Below are positions 53,383 through 62,385 of a stretch of 64,000 bases of DNA, piece by piece. This DNA comes from Cytobacillus dafuensis (GTDB lineage: Bacteria > Bacillota > Bacilli > Bacillales > Cytobacillaceae). The stretch covers positions 2,212,001-2,276,000 of the forward strand of contig NZ_CP042593.1 of assembly GCF_007995155.1 (NCBI RefSeq), written 5' to 3'. Under the pieces are notes generated by a model. The model ran no database searches, had not been told where the DNA came from, and saw only the letters and a list, made by a program, of their open reading frames with translations. The position numbers were made by a program, and so were the translations under genes. Every line of letters starts with the position of its first letter. Position 1 is the stretch's first letter.

Positions 53383-54549
53383 ATGGAGGTTAAACTTCAC
53401 GATATTGGGGAAGGGATGTCCGAGGCTGACATTAACTGCTTTTTCGTTAAGCCTGGCGATAAAGTTCGAGCAGATGAACCGTTGTTAGAAGTACAAACAG
53501 ATAAAATGACCGCGGAAATTCCAGCTCCTCGATCAGGGATAATAAAAGAGTTTAAAGTTGCTGAGGGACAGACGGTTGCTGTCGGAACTACTCTATTGAT
53601 TATGGAAGAATTAGGAATAGGAGACAGATATAAAGACAAAGTTCAAAAGCAACGAATACTAGCATCTCCCTTCACAAGAAAAATTGCAAGAGAAAACGGT
53701 ATTGATCTAGAAAAGGTTCAAGGATCCGGACCTGCAGGGAGAATTACGGATGATGATATTTATCGGTTTATTGCTGCCAAGCAGCTTCCAACAAAAGAGA
53801 TTATTTCAACAAATATAGCAGAAAACAAAACACCTTCAGAAATTTCCCCATCAAGAAATGACATCATTCCATTTAGAGGCAGAAGAAAGCAAATAGCAAA
53901 GAAAATGGTTCAGTCCTCATTTACGATCCCTCATTGCACTCATTTTGAAGAAGTGGATGTAACCGAGCTTATTCAATTTCGAACAGAGTTAAAGAAAATG
54001 AATCAAAATATATCAGCAACTGCATTTTTCCTAAAGGCATTATCAGTTTGTTTAAAAGAATTTCCGATATTCAACGCACGACTTGATGAAGATAAGGAAG
54101 AAATATATCTCATTAAAGAACATCATTTTGGTATTGCGGTTGATACAGAGGAAGGTCTAATTGTACCAGTTATTCGTCATATAGAGAAAAAATCAATTCA
54201 AAATATTCATCATGAAATGAAGGAGCTTACAGAAAAAGCATTAGATAATAAATTAAGTGTAAAAGAAATTTCAGGAGGAACGTTTACAATGAGCAATGTA
54301 GGTCCATTAGGCGGAAGCTTCGGTGCAACCCCGATCATTCAACATCCTGAAGTAGCACTTGTTTCCTTCCATAAAACAAAAAAAATGCCAGTCGTCACGG
54401 ATGAGGATGAGATTGTCATTCGCTCAATCATGAATATTTCAATGTCCTTTGACCACAGGGTTGCTGACGGAGCAACAGCTGTCAAATTTACAAATCGATT
54501 CGCACAATTCATACAAAACCCAAAATTGCTATTGCTGGAGTTGGTGTAA
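53383..54549 (+). CDS. 2-oxoacid dehydrogenase E2 (dihydrolipoamide acyltransferase)
   Basis: A 388-residue E2 with one lipoyl domain (about 1-75; lipoyl Lys in VQTDKMTAEIPAP), a peripheral subunit-binding domain (about 95-130; SPFTRKIARENGIDLEKVQG), and a catalytic domain ending in SMSFDHRVADGA. It would form phenylacetyl-CoA if phenylpyruvate is the substrate. GGAGGG precedes ATG 53383, overriding an in-frame ATG inside E1 beta. Confidence 0.9.
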   Translation: MEVKLHDIGEGMSEADINCFFVKPGDKVRADEPLLEVQTDKMTAEIPAPRSGIIKEFKVAEGQTVAVGTTLLIMEELGIGDRYKDKVQKQRILASPFTRKIARENGIDLEKVQGSGPAGRITDDDIYRFIAAKQLPTKEIISTNIAENKTPSEISPSRNDIIPFRGRRKQIAKKMVQSSFTIPHCTHFEEVDVTELIQFRTELKKMNQNISATAFFLKALSVCLKEFPIFNARLDEDKEEIYLIKEHHFGIAVDTEEGLIVPVIRHIEKKSIQNIHHEMKELTEKALDNKLSVKEISGGTFTMSNVGPLGGSFGATPIIQHPEVALVSFHKTKKMPVVTDEDEIVIRSIMNISMSFDHRVADGATAVKFTNRFAQFIQNPKLLLLELV

Positions 54550-55980
54550 ATGGTTGTCGGGGAACTTGCACATGAACGTGATCTCATTATTATTGGCGGA
54601 GGTCCTGGTGGTTACAATGCAGCTATTCGCGCCTCACAGCTTGGAATGAAAGTTACACTCATTGAAAAGGATCAGCTTGGAGGTGTATGTCTTAATTATG
54701 GCTGCATACCTTCGAAGGTATTGACCTATGGAGCAGAAAAATATGTTACTTCTCATGACGATGCGGAGTTAGGAATCGAAAGGAAAGGCATTCATTTTAA
54801 TATAGAGACACTACTAACCTATAAAATAAAAACAATTGCTAACCTTCGGGAGGGTGTCACTTCATTAATTAAGGCAAATAAAATTGAGTTACTCCATGGT
54901 TCTGCCTTCTTTCTTTCGGAGGAGCGGATTGGTGTAGAAAATGGGGATCAGTTTGAAGTATTTCGATTTAAACATGCCATCATTGCAGCTGGTTGCTCAA
55001 CGAAACAACCTGAAGGAATCATAATCGATAATAATCGGATATTTGATTCTAGGTCCATCACAAACATAAATATTGTACCTGAAAAGCTAGTCGTATATGG
55101 ACATGATTATATTGCTCTAGAAATGGCAATGGCTTACAATGCTTTCGGCTCCGAAGTGATGATCATATTAAAGCATGATGAGTTTGATTTTGACTCCTCG
55201 ATAAATCGTGAGTTAAAGAGACTATTAAAAAAGTATCGTATCCAGATCATGAGGAGCACCAAAATTAATGAAGCATATGCTGAAGAGGAAAAGGTTTCTA
55301 TTATCCTACAAAATAAGACAGGCATAGAAAAAATATCAGCTTCACATTTATTTATTTCTAACCTAGAAACTCCAAATTCGAATCATTTAGGTATTACTCG
55401 AATTGGGGTAGAAACAACAAAGGAAGGGTTTATAAGAGTTAATGATCAATGTCGAACGTCAATCTCGAACATTTTTGCGGTAGGTGATATAACGGAGGGT
55501 CCTAATTTAGCAGTAAAGGCAATAAAGCAGGGGAAAACGGCAGCAGAAATCATTGCAGGGATCCCAGCTGAAGCTGATTTTCGATTTTTACCAATAGTAG
55601 TACACACAAGACCCCCAATCGCGTCTGTTGGACTAACTGAAGAAGAAGCCATAAGTCAAGGATATTCCATCGATATAGGCCAATTTCCCTTATCTAGCAA
55701 TGGTTTCTCAGCCATCATCGGAAAAAAAGAAGGATTTATTAAGCTTATTTTCGATAAAGAAAATCAAATGCTAATTGGAATGCACATAATAGGAGACGGC
55801 GCGATTGAACTAATATCCAGCGGAATCTTATCCTTGGAAATGGCTTCGCGTGACGAAGATTTACTTTTTCCAACCTATCCCCATCCAAGCATGAACGAGG
55901 GAATATTAGAAGCGGTTGAAGCGATAAAAAATCAGGCAATACATCTTTCGCCTAAATTTAAAAAAGGAATTCAAGTTTAA
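54550..55980 (+). CDS. Divergent dihydrolipoyl dehydrogenase (E3)
   Basis: A 476-residue flavoprotein reoxidising the lipoyl arm. FAD motif IIGGGPGGYNAAIRA, redox disulfide GGVCLNYGCIPSK, FAVGDI, and C-terminal His-Glu in YPHPSMNEGILEA. The central NAD-binding motif is unusual: LVVYGHDYIALEMA instead of the usual GGGYIGxE, so NAD handling may be altered. It starts the base after the E2 stop. Confidence 0.85.
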   Translation: MVVGELAHERDLIIIGGGPGGYNAAIRASQLGMKVTLIEKDQLGGVCLNYGCIPSKVLTYGAEKYVTSHDDAELGIERKGIHFNIETLLTYKIKTIANLREGVTSLIKANKIELLHGSAFFLSEERIGVENGDQFEVFRFKHAIIAAGCSTKQPEGIIIDNNRIFDSRSITNINIVPEKLVVYGHDYIALEMAMAYNAFGSEVMIILKHDEFDFDSSINRELKRLLKKYRIQIMRSTKINEAYAEEEKVSIILQNKTGIEKISASHLFISNLETPNSNHLGITRIGVETTKEGFIRVNDQCRTSISNIFAVGDITEGPNLAVKAIKQGKTAAEIIAGIPAEADFRFLPIVVHTRPPIASVGLTEEEAISQGYSIDIGQFPLSSNGFSAIIGKKEGFIKLIFDKENQMLIGMHIIGDGAIELISSGILSLEMASRDEDLLFPTYPHPSMNEGILEAVEAIKNQAIHLSPKFKKGIQV

Positions 55981-56042
55981 AATAAAGAGGAAGCTTTTCA
56001 ATACTTTACTGCAGAAGTGCATTGTAGCTTTAACTTGTATTC

Positions 56043-56089
56043 TTGAAAACATTTCAACTATTAATATAATATTAATTCTGAATATTAAT
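56043..56089 (+). promoter_or_regulatory. Promoter and AT palindrome upstream of hpd
   Basis: TTGAAA at 56043-56048, 16-base spacer, TATAAT at 56065-56070. The 17-bp palindrome ATTAATAT-A-ATATTAAT (56060-56076) covers the -10, and ATATTAAT recurs at 56082-56089. No CG-N9-CG site is present. Confidence 0.5.
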
Positions 56090-56116
56090 AATTTTGTAAT
56101 TTAGGAGGAAAAAAGA

Positions 56117-57235
56117 ATGCAAGAAAATACTCAAGCTAAGCAACAAAAGGCCGAGGATTTTTTTCCGGTAAAAGAAGTTGATTATTTAGAGATTTATTCA
56201 GGAAATGCTAAACAATCATGCCATTATTTTTGCTCTGCATTTGGATTTAAACCTGTGGCCTATTCAGGTTTAGAAACTGGTAATCGGGAGACGGTTTCAT
56301 ATGTACTTCAGCAAAGAAAAATTCGCCTTGTCATAACGGGATCTTTAACGGAAAGCAGCAGGGTTGCTTCCTTTGTGAAAAAGCATGGAGATGGCGTAAA
56401 GGATGTAGCTTTAACAGTTGATGATGTAGAGAAAGCATATAATGAAGCAGTTTCTAGGGGAGCAATTGAAATTGTACCTCCATTTGAAATCAAGGATGAG
56501 CATGGAACTGTAAAGAAGGCAGTAATTGGAACATATGGCGATACGATTCACACATTAGTTGAAAGAAATAACTATAAAGGTATTTTTATGCCCGGGTATG
56601 AACCGTTAGAAATGAATGTACCATTTGAGGACGCGGGCTTTATCGGGATTGATCATGTCGTTGGAAATGTTGAAAGTATGGAAGAATGGGTTAGTTATTA
56701 TGCAAATGTAATGGGCTTTAAGGAAATGACACATTTCACAGATAAGGATATAAGCACGGAATATTCAGCATTAATGTCTAAAGTTATGCATAATGGCGGA
56801 AGAATAAAATTCCCTATTAATGAGCCAGCAGAGGGAAAACGGAAATCACAAATTGAAGAGTATCTTGACTTCTATAATGGTCCTGGTGTTCAGCATCTTG
56901 CACTTTTAACAGAGGATATCGTAAGTACGGTCAGCATTCTTCGCAAGAATGGAGTAGAATTTCTGAATACTCCTGCCGCATATTATGGTGAAGCGTTAAC
57001 ATACCGTGTTGGAAAAATTGATGAAGAAATCGAAAAACTAAAAGAATTAAGTATATTAGTAGATCGCGATGATGAAGGCTATTTGCTGCAAATCTTCACA
57101 AAGCCAGTTGTTGATCGTCCAACATTATTTATTGAGGTCATTCAGCGTAAAGGTGCGAGAGGATTTGGAGAAGGTAATTTCAAGGCCTTATTTGAATCGA
57201 TTGAACGAGAACAAGAAAGACGAGGAAATCTCTAA
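56117..57235 (+). CDS. hppD: 4-Hydroxyphenylpyruvate dioxygenase
   Basis: A 372-residue Fe(II) dioxygenase converting 4-hydroxyphenylpyruvate to homogentisate. Two VOC domains. Iron ligands: His in GIDHVVGNV, His in GVQHLALLT, Glu in LFIEVIQRKGARGFGEGNFKALFE-type C-terminal region. AGGAGG precedes the ATG. First gene of the tyrosine operon. Confidence 0.94.
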   Translation: MQENTQAKQQKAEDFFPVKEVDYLEIYSGNAKQSCHYFCSAFGFKPVAYSGLETGNRETVSYVLQQRKIRLVITGSLTESSRVASFVKKHGDGVKDVALTVDDVEKAYNEAVSRGAIEIVPPFEIKDEHGTVKKAVIGTYGDTIHTLVERNNYKGIFMPGYEPLEMNVPFEDAGFIGIDHVVGNVESMEEWVSYYANVMGFKEMTHFTDKDISTEYSALMSKVMHNGGRIKFPINEPAEGKRKSQIEEYLDFYNGPGVQHLALLTEDIVSTVSILRKNGVEFLNTPAAYYGEALTYRVGKIDEEIEKLKELSILVDRDDEGYLLQIFTKPVVDRPTLFIEVIQRKGARGFGEGNFKALFESIEREQERRGNL

Positions 57236-57327
57236 GATCGATAGAAGAAAAGGATGGGCAAATGTCCTTACTCTTTAAAGATAGCTCAGGTAAACAACGT
57301 AATCGCAGTTAAACTAGAGGTGTTAAC

Positions 57328-58449
57328 ATGGTAAAAATCCAAACAAAACGTGCAATCGAAGAGATGACTTCCTACCCGCTTGGGTTTACACCAGAGGAAC
57401 TAATGAATCAATACCATCTCAAAACGATTCGAAAAATGTCTGATAATGAAAATATTTATGGGTGTTCTCCAAATGTTAGGGAGTCCATCATTCAAAATAT
57501 GCAAAAGTTATTTTTGTATCCTGATGGCAAGACATCCTTATTAATCCAAAAACTATCCGCCTTTTATAACCTTAATGCAGAACAATTAATTATAGGGAAT
57601 GGCTCTGAAGAACTTATAAGACTTTTAACAAGAGCATTTATAAATCCAGGGGATGAAGCAGTACTAGCTGATATGACCTTCCCGAGATATGAAGCAAATA
57701 TCGTAATAGAAGGCGGAATATCAGTCAAAGTTCCTCTAGCTAATGGGGTTCATGATCTTCCAGCCATGTATGAAAAAATAACGCCACGTACAAAAATGAT
57801 ATTTATTTGTAATCCAAATAACCCAACTGGAACAATTGTGGAAAAGCAAGAGCTTTATCATTTCATAGAAAAAGTTCCAGAGAATATATTGATTGTTTTA
57901 GATGAGGCTTACTACGAGTATGTAACGAGCAATGGTTACTTACAATCAGTTCCACTTATTGATAAACATTCCAATCTAGTCATATTACGAACCTTTTCAA
58001 AAATATATGGGCTGGCTGGACTGCGTGTTGGTTATGGAATCATGAATTCTAATATTGTGCATGAGCTTCATAAAGTAAAAGACGTTTTTAACGTAAATCA
58101 ATTAGCACAGACTGCAGCTGTTACCGCACTTGAAAACAAGGATTTTATTCTTGATTGTGCAGATAAAAATGATAAAGAAAGAATTTTTGTCTGTGAGTTT
58201 TTAGAAAAAAATGGTTTAAATTATTATCCCTCACAAACAAATTTTGTATTTATTTATTGTCAATTCCCAGTTGTTGAGAAATTAATCTCGAATGGTTTCC
58301 TTGTTCGGGAATTGAAATATCATGGATATACAGATGCATTTAGAATCACACTTGGCACACGAGAAGATAATAAAGCCTTTCTTGAAGTAATCAGTCAAAT
58401 TATTAGTGAAAGAGCGGTGGAAAATGGAAATAACGCCAGGAAATCTTGA
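57328..58449 (+). CDS. Aromatic/histidinol-phosphate-type aminotransferase
   Basis: A 373-residue class I/II PLP aminotransferase of the HisC branch: IIGNGSEELIRLL, CNPNNPTGT, VLDEAYYEY, and Schiff-base Lys in RTFSKIYGLAGLRVGYG. In this operon a tyrosine or phenylalanine aminotransferase making the arylpyruvate is likely, rather than histidine biosynthesis. It overlaps the flavin reductase gene by 26 bases. Confidence 0.85.
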   Translation: MVKIQTKRAIEEMTSYPLGFTPEELMNQYHLKTIRKMSDNENIYGCSPNVRESIIQNMQKLFLYPDGKTSLLIQKLSAFYNLNAEQLIIGNGSEELIRLLTRAFINPGDEAVLADMTFPRYEANIVIEGGISVKVPLANGVHDLPAMYEKITPRTKMIFICNPNNPTGTIVEKQELYHFIEKVPENILIVLDEAYYEYVTSNGYLQSVPLIDKHSNLVILRTFSKIYGLAGLRVGYGIMNSNIVHELHKVKDVFNVNQLAQTAAVTALENKDFILDCADKNDKERIFVCEFLEKNGLNYYPSQTNFVFIYCQFPVVEKLISNGFLVRELKYHGYTDAFRITLGTREDNKAFLEVISQIISERAVENGNNARKS

Positions 58450-59035
58450 ATGGAGAGACGCATATAAGCTTTTGGCTGGTTCAATTTTACCTCGTCCAAT
58501 TGCATTTGTTACGACATTAGACGCAGCTGGCGTTACGAATGCAGCGCCATTTAGTTTCTTTACTGCAATTTGTGCGGATCCAATGCTGATTTGTTTTTCA
58601 CCGATGAGAAGAGGGACGGATGGCCATAAAAAGGATACACTTCTTAATATTGAAGCAACAAAAGAATTTGTTATTAATATAGTCAGTGAGGATTTAACAG
58701 AAAAAATGAATATTTGTGCAGCTGAGTATTCAGCTGATATTGATGAGCTAGAGATCGCAGGGCTAACAAAGGAAGAAAGTTCCTTTGTAAAACCTCCAAG
58801 AATTAAGGAATCGAAAGTTCACCTTGAATGTAGTCTGCACGAGGTCCTTCATTTTGGAGATCATGTTGGCGCAGGAAGCCTTGTCATCGGCAAAGTTGAA
58901 CATGTTCATGTTGCTGATGAGCTTTATGAGAATGGGAGAATACTTACTGAAAAGCTAAAACCAGTAGGACGCATGGCAGGACATATGTATACAAAGGCAA
59001 TGGCAGAAGTCTTTGAATTAGTGCGAAAAATGTGA
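58424..59035 (+). CDS. Flavin reductase-like domain protein
   Basis: A 203-residue FMN-binding split-barrel protein: LLAGSILPRPIAFVTT, NAAPFSFFTAICADPMLICFS, KKDTLLNIEATKEFVINIV. Such proteins bind FMN and may reduce flavins or act on substrates directly. Role in tyrosine breakdown is unproven, but similar genes often accompany homogentisate genes in bacilli. ATG 58424 lies within the aminotransferase end. Confidence 0.82.
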   Translation: MEITPGNLEWRDAYKLLAGSILPRPIAFVTTLDAAGVTNAAPFSFFTAICADPMLICFSPMRRGTDGHKKDTLLNIEATKEFVINIVSEDLTEKMNICAAEYSADIDELEIAGLTKEESSFVKPPRIKESKVHLECSLHEVLHFGDHVGAGSLVIGKVEHVHVADELYENGRILTEKLKPVGRMAGHMYTKAMAEVFELVRKM

Positions 59036-59048
59036 CTAAGGTGATGCT

Positions 59049-59963
59049 ATGAAATTCGTAACTTTTCAAAAGAAGGACGGGTCGATTCGAGCAGGATGGA
59101 TCGTGAATGAACAATATGTTATTGATATGCATGAAGCCTCAAATGGAGTACTGCCAAAAGATTTGCTTTCATTTATAGAAAATCATTCATTTTTCATGAA
59201 TTTTATATCATCATCTCAATTAAATGAAAAGAAAGTCTATCCTCTCAAAGATGTTTTACTTAAAGCGCCGCTGCCGAACCCGAAAAGCTTTAGAGATTTT
59301 TATGCTTTTGAAGAGCATGTGAAAACAGCTAGAGAAAATCGCGGTTTAGAAATGATTCCAGAATGGTATGAAATCCCAGTATTTTATTTTTCAAACCATT
59401 TAGCCATAAAAGGACCTAATGAAAAGATAGATAGGCCTGAAAATTGTCAATGGCTTGATTATGAATTGGAGATTGCCTGTATCCTTGGAAAGGAAGGCAA
59501 GAATATTAAGGCAGAAAACGCGGAAGATTATATTTTCGGTTACTGTATTTTAAATGACTGGAGTGCAAGGGATTTACAAAGAAAAGAAATGAAAGTAGGA
59601 CTTGGTCCTGCAAAAGGCAAGGATTTTTCAACATCCATAGGACCTTATATCATAACAAAAGATGAATTAGAAGATTACCGGATTGAGAATGGGTATGATT
59701 TAACGATGACGGCGAAGGTCAATGGCGTCCTTTTATCTGAAGGGAATATGAAGGATCTATACTATTCATTCGGAGAAATGATTGAGTGTGCTTCAGATGG
59801 AGTTACATTATATCCTGGTGAAATAATTGGTTCAGGAACGGTAGGGAGCGGATGTATTTTAGAGCTTGGCACAGATGTTCATCCCTGGCTTGAGCCTAGT
59901 GATGAGATAGAATTAGAAATAACAGCGCTCGGAAAATTAGTAAATATGATTAACAGCAAGTGA
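59049..59963 (+). CDS. Fumarylacetoacetate hydrolase family protein
   Basis: A 304-residue FAH-family enzyme: SFRDFYAFEEHVKTAR, metal-ligand glutamates in DYELEIACILGKEG, the GYCILNDWSARDLQ motif, and GTVGSGCILELG. In this operon it should hydrolyse fumarylacetoacetate (or maleylacetoacetate directly) to acetoacetate plus a C4 diacid. No maleylacetoacetate isomerase gene is adjacent. Confidence 0.87.
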   Translation: MKFVTFQKKDGSIRAGWIVNEQYVIDMHEASNGVLPKDLLSFIENHSFFMNFISSSQLNEKKVYPLKDVLLKAPLPNPKSFRDFYAFEEHVKTARENRGLEMIPEWYEIPVFYFSNHLAIKGPNEKIDRPENCQWLDYELEIACILGKEGKNIKAENAEDYIFGYCILNDWSARDLQRKEMKVGLGPAKGKDFSTSIGPYIITKDELEDYRIENGYDLTMTAKVNGVLLSEGNMKDLYYSFGEMIECASDGVTLYPGEIIGSGTVGSGCILELGTDVHPWLEPSDEIELEITALGKLVNMINSK

Positions 59964-59972
59964 GGTGGAAAA

Positions 59973-61124
59973 ATGTTTTACCGGAAAATGGGGGAAATTC
60001 CTCATAAGCGTCATACGATGTTTAAAAAAGAGGATGGTTCACTCTATCGTGAGCAAGTGATGGGAACGAAGGGGTTTTCTGGGACACAATCGATTTTATA
60101 TCATCATTATATGCCAACCGAAGTGTCTCAAAGCCAATTGATAGGTAAATACCTACCAGAATACGAAGATCAAGATAGCCTAAAGCATCGTCATCTTATG
60201 ACAGACAAAATTGAGAAAAAAGGCGATGCATTGAATGCTAGAAATTATTTATTAGGCAATGATGATTTATTAATTGGAACAATGAATATAAATGAAGCCA
60301 TGGAAAGCTATTATCGTAATGGTGATGGCGATGAAATGCTTTACATTCATTACGGAACTGGCAAAATCGAAACAATGTTCGGTACTATTACGTATCATCC
60401 TGGGGATTATGTGATTATCCCGATCGGTACAATATACAGGGTGATTCCGGGTGAAAGTGAAATTTCAAAAGTATTATTTATTGAATCATTTAGCCAATTA
60501 ACCACTCCTAAAAGATATCGGAATGAATATGGACAATTATTAGAGCATAGCCCATTTTGTGAAAGAGATATTCGCGGGCCCGAGAAATTAGAAACCTTTG
60601 ATGAAAAGGGTGAATTTAAGGTCATAACCAAAACGAGGGGATATCTGCATTCTCATGTGCTAAATCATCACCCTTTAGATGTGATAGGTTGGGATGGCTA
60701 CTTATATCCATGGGTTTTCAATATAAAGGATTTTGAGCCGATCACAGGGAGAGTTCATCAGCCGCCTCCAGTTCATCAAACATTCGAAGGTCATAATTTC
60801 GTAGTTTGCTCTTTCGTACCACGACTATTCGACTATCATCCAGAAGCGATTCCTGCTCCATATTATCATAGCAATGTGAATAGCGATGAACTTCTTTATT
60901 ATGCTGAAGGGAATTTTATGAGCAGGAAGGGGATTAATAAAGAGTCCATCACCCTTCATCCGAGCGGTATTCCACATGGTCCACATCCGGGAACGACAGA
61001 AGCTAGCATAGGGAAAAAGGAAACACTTGAGCTCGCGGTTATGATTGATACGTTTAGACCGTTGAAAGTCGTAAAGCAGGCAAAAGAAATCGAGGACGAA
61101 AATTATATGTTTACGTGGGTGTAA
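59973..61124 (+). CDS. hmgA: Homogentisate 1,2-dioxygenase
   Basis: A 383-residue Fe(II) ring-cleaving cupin making maleylacetoacetate. Ligand region PYYHSNVNSDELLYY (His, Glu) and GIPHGPHPG (His); HPLDVIGWDGYLYPW is a strong family signature. Shorter than the roughly 430-residue proteobacterial and animal enzymes, in line with the compact Gram-positive form. GAGGTGG precedes the ATG. Last gene of the operon. Confidence 0.92.
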   Translation: MFYRKMGEIPHKRHTMFKKEDGSLYREQVMGTKGFSGTQSILYHHYMPTEVSQSQLIGKYLPEYEDQDSLKHRHLMTDKIEKKGDALNARNYLLGNDDLLIGTMNINEAMESYYRNGDGDEMLYIHYGTGKIETMFGTITYHPGDYVIIPIGTIYRVIPGESEISKVLFIESFSQLTTPKRYRNEYGQLLEHSPFCERDIRGPEKLETFDEKGEFKVITKTRGYLHSHVLNHHPLDVIGWDGYLYPWVFNIKDFEPITGRVHQPPPVHQTFEGHNFVVCSFVPRLFDYHPEAIPAPYYHSNVNSDELLYYAEGNFMSRKGINKESITLHPSGIPHGPHPGTTEASIGKKETLELAVMIDTFRPLKVVKQAKEIEDENYMFTWV

Positions 61125-61171
61125 ATTTTTTTTAGTTATGTTTGTTTAAGAATAATGTTGATTACCAAAAA

Positions 61172-61241
61172 TGCCTGTGGAGTAAGCAATCAGAAATTGA
61201 CCTAAGAACGAGTCAAAATTCTGATACAAACCCCACAGGCA
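61172..61241. terminator. Large bidirectional hairpin between hmgA and degV
   Basis: TGCCTGTGG/CCACAGGCA outer stem and CAGAA-TTGAC/GTCAA-TTCTG inner stem span 70 bases between convergent genes. Confidence 0.65.
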
Positions 61242-61285
61242 ATTATAATAAAATATCGAAATAACTTCTTTAAATAAATGGATTA

Positions 61286-62137
61286 CTACTCATTATGCCA
61301 TATCGTAGCCAGTGTACCTTCTCCAGCGTGTACGGCGATAGTAGAACTAATTTCACCGATAAAAATATCAAGTTTAGGAAAAAGGGCTTTAATCTCGGTT
61401 CCAAGCTCCTTTGCTTTATCATGAACATTTCCATGTAAAATTTGCACTTGAGATATGGAATGCTTTTTATATGCTTCCCCTAGCAATTCTAACATACGCT
61501 TAACTGCCTTTTTCTCAGAACGTACTTTATCAAAAAGCTCAAACTCACCATTATTGTTAATTCTAATAATCGGTTTTATTTTTAAAAGACTTCCAAGTAA
61601 ATAAGAGGTTCCTGACATTCTTCCGCCTTTGTAAAATTGATCCAGACTTCCTAATAATATATAATTCTCTGATTTGGCTGCATCGTCCTGAAGGAATTGA
61701 GCAATTTCATTACTAGGCAATCCTTTTTTAGCTAGATCCATGCCTTTTTTTATTAGAGTTGTAATCGCATAGGACATTGAATTGGAATCGACTGCTTCAA
61801 CTGGGAAATCTGCGAGTTTAGCACCAGATAGACAGCTGTTAATCGTCCCGCTTAATTTACCAGAGATATGTACAGCGACAGCAGAATCATATTTTCCTTT
61901 TAATTGTTCAAAAAGCTCGGCAAATCGACCTGCAGATGGCTGTGAGGTTTTAGGAATTTCCTTTGATGTAACAATTCGGTTATATAATTGATCTGTATTC
62001 AAATCTATTCCATCTTCAAATGTTTCATCACCAAATGTAATGGACAATGGAATAACATACACATCAGGATGTTTTTTAAATTCATCTGTAATATAGGCAG
62101 TACTGTCAGTAATCCAGGCAATCTTCTTTTCAGTCAT
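61286..62137 (-). CDS. DegV family fatty-acid-binding protein
   Basis: A 283-residue DegV protein. N-terminal ITDSTAYITDEF, the SQPSAGRFAELFEQL motif and the C-terminal HAGEGTLATIWH tail. Family members bind fatty acids and serve fatty-acid kinase systems. Start is ATG 62137 or the preceding TTG 62140, which has the better spacing (9 bases) from AAAGGA. Monocistronic. Confidence 0.9.
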   Translation of the reverse strand: MTEKKIAWITDSTAYITDEFKKHPDVYVIPLSITFGDETFEDGIDLNTDQLYNRIVTSKEIPKTSQPSAGRFAELFEQLKGKYDSAVAVHISGKLSGTINSCLSGAKLADFPVEAVDSNSMSYAITTLIKKGMDLAKKGLPSNEIAQFLQDDAAKSENYILLGSLDQFYKGGRMSGTSYLLGSLLKIKPIIRINNNGEFELFDKVRSEKKAVKRMLELLGEAYKKHSISQVQILHGNVHDKAKELGTEIKALFPKLDIFIGEISSTIAVHAGEGTLATIWHNE

Positions 62138-62337
62138 CAATTTAGTTAGTCCTTTATAAATATTTACCCGCTAAAAAGGTTTGCCAATAAAAGAAAAGCT
62201 CTGCTTTCTCTTATCAATAAAGATAAATTTTTTTATCTTCCGGGCTTTTCCATTATACACTATTGGAACCGTTTGCACGAGTTTTAATCAAAGTTCATAT
62301 ATTGGTCACATTTAATACGTTCGTAAAATTTCCAATC

Positions 62338-62366
62338 AAAAAAGGAGTTGTTGGGACAACTCCTTA
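62338..62366 (-). terminator. Terminator of the ABC-F gene
   Basis: AAGGAGTTGT-TGGG-ACAACTCCTT; the leftward transcript ends in U6. Confidence 0.88.
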
Positions 62367-62385
62367 GTATATGAAAAAAATTAGA

